From positions 1 through 9,236 of the forward strand of contig JAJYUX010000068.1 in the NCBI GenBank assembly GCA_021792315.1: a stretch of DNA of 9,236 bases. Direction: 5' to 3'. The notes beneath the pieces are model-generated. The model had not been told where the DNA came from, did no database searches, and was given only the letters and a program-made list of their open reading frames with translations. This DNA comes from an archaeon. GTDB taxonomy: Archaea > Thermoproteota > Nitrososphaeria > Nitrososphaerales > CADDZS01. This document shows, piece after piece, positions 7,312 to 9,236 of this stretch. Position 1 is the stretch's first letter; the number at the start of each line of letters is the position of its first letter. Made by a program: the position numbers and the translations under genes.

Positions 7312-7684
7312 TTGTAGTTTCCGATAGCGTTCTCCGCAGTATGATCTCGACTCTAAAAGAGCCCTTGTCGCTTTCTTCAGTCGTCTGGCTGCCCTCTGTT
7401 TGGAAATCTTCCAACGGAGATTCTTCGACTTCAGTATGTATCGGAGATATCCTATAACTCTCCAGCTCCGTCTGGGCGGAGATGAAGGTACTGGGAACCT
7501 TGAGATCGATTGACTTGGAAGCCCCTTTCAGAAAGGTCTGAAGTTCGGTAAGCAGTCTCCTATCTTTTGTATCGAGTCGTATCCAGTATATCATTTCCTT
7601 TCCTTTCATATTCGGAGTAGGCATAGTCCTAGTCTCAAATTTCTCTGCTTCGAATTGCATCGCGTTTAGAAAAACCAAGACCAT
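7283..7684 (-). CDS. Small acidic protein of unknown function
   Basis: I do not recognise this gene. At full length it has 133 residues from ATG 7684. An internal ATG at 7594-7592, preceded by AAAGGAAAGGAA, would give a 103-residue protein beginning MIYWIRLDTKD; this is a credible true start, because the residues before it look unstructured. The protein has an N-terminal strand and helix (MIYWIRLDTKDRRLLTELQ), a middle strand region, an acidic Ser/Thr/Glu-rich linker (EVEESPLEDFQTEGSQ) and a C-terminal strand (SFRVEIILRRTL). No Cys, no membrane segment and no catalytic motif are visible. Its 3' end overlaps the 3' end of the DUF393 gene by 29 bp on the other strand. It lies 107 bp downstream of the mannosyltransferase gene on the same strand; no clear TATA-like box is seen in that gap, so co-transcription is possible. 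A real but rapidly evolving lineage-specific gene is the best guess. Confidence 0.55.
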   Translation of the reverse strand: MVLVFLNAMQFEAEKFETRTMPTPNMKGKEMIYWIRLDTKDRRLLTELQTFLKGASKSIDLKVPSTFISAQTELESYRISPIHTEVEESPLEDFQTEGSQTTEESDKGSFRVEIILRRTLSETTTKPAQSPYG

Positions 7685-7791
7685 CGATTAGAAATCTTCC
7701 TCTGAAGCTAGAACGACTCTATGAATCACGTATCTCGGTCATGAGATAGAAGTCGTCCACTCAAAAACCTTTGGACTATTCCTCCATGATC

Positions 7792-9236
7792 CTACCTGAA
7801 ACCTAGTGGGTGAACGGGGAAGTACAATACGAAGAAGAGCACTGCTGCTCCAAACCACAAAGCCATTAACGCTCTTTGCAACTTCACATTATCAGGAGCA
7901 ATGAATGTTAACACCATCGGTATTCCCAACGCCAAACCCGGATCGACATTGATGAAATAGAAGGCGTATTCTACCCTATGCAAGACCAGGGAAATGTAGA
8001 ACCATGGAAGATACGTTGCGGCAATCCAACACCCGATCAAGGCGTCAAAGCTGGTCACATTGCGCCTGAGTACTTTGACAGCGAGCACAGGTACAATGAT
8101 CCAAATCGAGTACCATATCACGAGATTTCCGATACCCAACCAATCTATTGAATGATAGACCGAAACAACCTGCTGTCCATTGCCGAACGTGGTTGTAACC
8201 GCCACTCCAATAGAGTAGTATGCCATAGGCTCGATATTGAACGGTAGAATCCAACTCCATGGATAGCAGTTCCAGTAATTTACGGTGCCACAGCCAGTTA
8301 AGGAAGACTGATAGCTCAAATAGTATTCCCAGTTCTGTATGGGATTTGAAATGGCGCCAGAATGCGAATACGTTGTGGTTGTCGACGTAATCGTAGTATT
8401 CGTCTGCGGATCTACTATGTACTTCACTCCGACAAACGCGGTCGTACTAGTGTATGGGTGATAGACCGCATCGTACGCCCATAATGGCAACGAAACAACA
8501 AGCAGAAGAATCGCCATGAAGATTAGTAATCGCTTAAGCTGTACACCAGACAGGAGTGTTCTAATTGGTGTGTGCTTCGTAGCCCACACGTGATAGAGCA
8601 AGAGAGCACCAACAAAATACAACCCCCATTCCTTGCTCAGTATCGAAAGGCCCATCGCGACTCCTGACCAGTAGTATCGTTTCTTGAAGTAGGCCAAAAA
8701 ACCGAGAAGCGCGAACAGAATGGGAGGACCCTCGAGCAGAGCAAGAGATGTGTGTATGAAAAACAGCGTCTCAAAGCCGAGCAAGGATGCTGCGAAGAGA
8801 GCTTTTTCCTTTGATAGGAACACGCGCGCAAGTTCATAGAAGACCCAGACGCAGAGGACACCAATTAGTACGTAGAAAATGCGCCAGCCAAAGAAGTTGT
8901 CCCCAAACAAGAATATCCCAAGGGCACCCCAAACCTTACCGAAGAAAGGATGCTCCAAGTTTGAGGGGATCAGACGCAACAGATCCTGGTCGAAATGGTT
9001 GTTACAAGATCCCGAGGATCCGATGTAGTAGCATTCGTCAAAAACATAATCAGTGCTGCCGCTTGGGAAAGACATGGCGAAGAGATGTAGCCCAAGCAGA
9101 AGCAAAAGTAGGTGGCCAATGTTCACCGAACTGAATTTGTCCTTGATGTAGGCAACAATCTTCGGAAACAACGAGCTCTGGGTAGCAACGCGTTGCTTGA
9201 TCGACGAGTCAGTCTTCAGGGCTGGAATCTCGGTAT
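7792..9236 (-). CDS. PMT/GT39-like membrane mannosyltransferase, 5' end outside window
   Basis: Polytopic membrane glycosyltransferase of the GT-C type, related to dolichyl-phosphate-mannose protein mannosyltransferases. These use a polyprenyl-phosphate sugar and add it to proteins or lipids on the outer face. The frame is open to the window edge (about 480 residues visible). TTG 9171 is the first possible start, but 21 further codons precede it without a stop, so the true start may be outside. Counting from that TTG: helix 1 at about 18-36, then an external loop with the acidic DYVFDECYY (Asp45-Glu46), matching the catalytic acid region, and EHPFFGKVWGALG (73-85), the EHP-PLGK signature before helix 2. 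LFGDNFFGWR and LSKEWGLYF follow, as in the family. About ten helices can be seen. A large outer loop (about 230-320) is Thr/Ser/Tyr-rich with NTT sequons and two Cys. The donor and acceptor sugars are inferred from the family only. No neighbouring glycosylation genes are visible. Confidence 0.85.
   Translation of the reverse strand, partial: TEIPALKTDSSIKQRVATQSSLFPKIVAYIKDKFSSVNIGHLLLLLLGLHLFAMSFPSGSTDYVFDECYYIGSSGSCNNHFDQDLLRLIPSNLEHPFFGKVWGALGIFLFGDNFFGWRIFYVLIGVLCVWVFYELARVFLSKEKALFAASLLGFETLFFIHTSLALLEGPPILFALLGFLAYFKKRYYWSGVAMGLSILSKEWGLYFVGALLLYHVWATKHTPIRTLLSGVQLKRLLIFMAILLLVVSLPLWAYDAVYHPYTSTTAFVGVKYIVDPQTNTTITSTTTTYSHSGAISNPIQNWEYYLSYQSSLTGCGTVNYWNCYPWSWILPFNIEPMAYYSIGVAVTTTFGNGQQVVSVYHSIDWLGIGNLVIWYSIWIIVPVLAVKVLRRNVTSFDALIGCWIAATYLPWFYISLVLHRVEYAFYFINVDPGLALGIPMVLTFIAPDNVKLQRALMALWFGAAVLFFVLYFPVHPLGFR

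Noticed and set aside
7762..7768. T-run on the minus strand downstream of the mannosyltransferase as a terminator
   Set aside because: Only five T residues without other support; too weak to call.
8787..9134. A 115-codon plus-strand frame opposite the mannosyltransferase
   Set aside because: Arg-rich antisense translation of a clear PMT-like coding region with no recognisable domain.

Overview
The window most likely comes from an archaeon, possibly a mesophilic member of Nitrososphaerota (Thaumarchaeota). The evidence is indirect: a GT39/PMT-type mannosyltransferase of archaeal flavour, a Sir2 and GNAT pair of archaeal style, TATA-like boxes (TTAAATA, TATAAT, TTATAAG) rather than bacterial -35/-10 pairs, at least one transcript that looks leaderless, and many GTG or TTG starts. 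Base composition is moderate. The lineage is inference; no rRNA, tRNA or other taxonomic marker is present.

Layout, left to right. (1) 1-1225 (+): threonine synthase. Its zinc-ribbon N-terminus runs off the left edge, so the visible reading frame is longer than the first start codon suggests. (2) 1222-1740 (-): the decayed C-terminal half of a class I aminotransferase. It keeps the PLP-lysine motif but is broken by two frameshifts and a stop, and has no N-terminal half. It meets threonine synthase tail to tail with overlapping stop codons. (3) 1742-4915 (-): a compact array read right to left: malic enzyme, GNAT acetyltransferase (4-base overlap), Sir2 deacylase (38 bp gap), and a four-helix membrane protein of unknown function with two His-His motifs (20 bp gap). 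A TATA-like box lies just upstream of malic enzyme. (4) 5017-6264 (-): a 12-helix MFS transporter with its own promoter-like sequence. (5) 6265-6568: a divergent control region. (6) 6569-7311 (+): a small SH3-like protein and a DUF393/DCC family CxxC protein. (7) 7283-7684 (-): a small unknown protein converging on the DUF393 gene with a 29 bp overlap. (8) 7792-9236 (-): a large membrane mannosyltransferase-like protein, open at the right edge.

The most interesting arrangement is the malic enzyme-GNAT-Sir2 array. An acyl-writer and an acyl-eraser are encoded next to each other and behind a central-carbon enzyme, which suggests reversible lysine acetylation linked to acetyl-CoA/NAD metabolism. 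The four-helix protein with conserved-looking His pairs is the least explained member. The rest looks like ordinary archaeal chromosome. I see no mobile element, CRISPR array or RNA gene.
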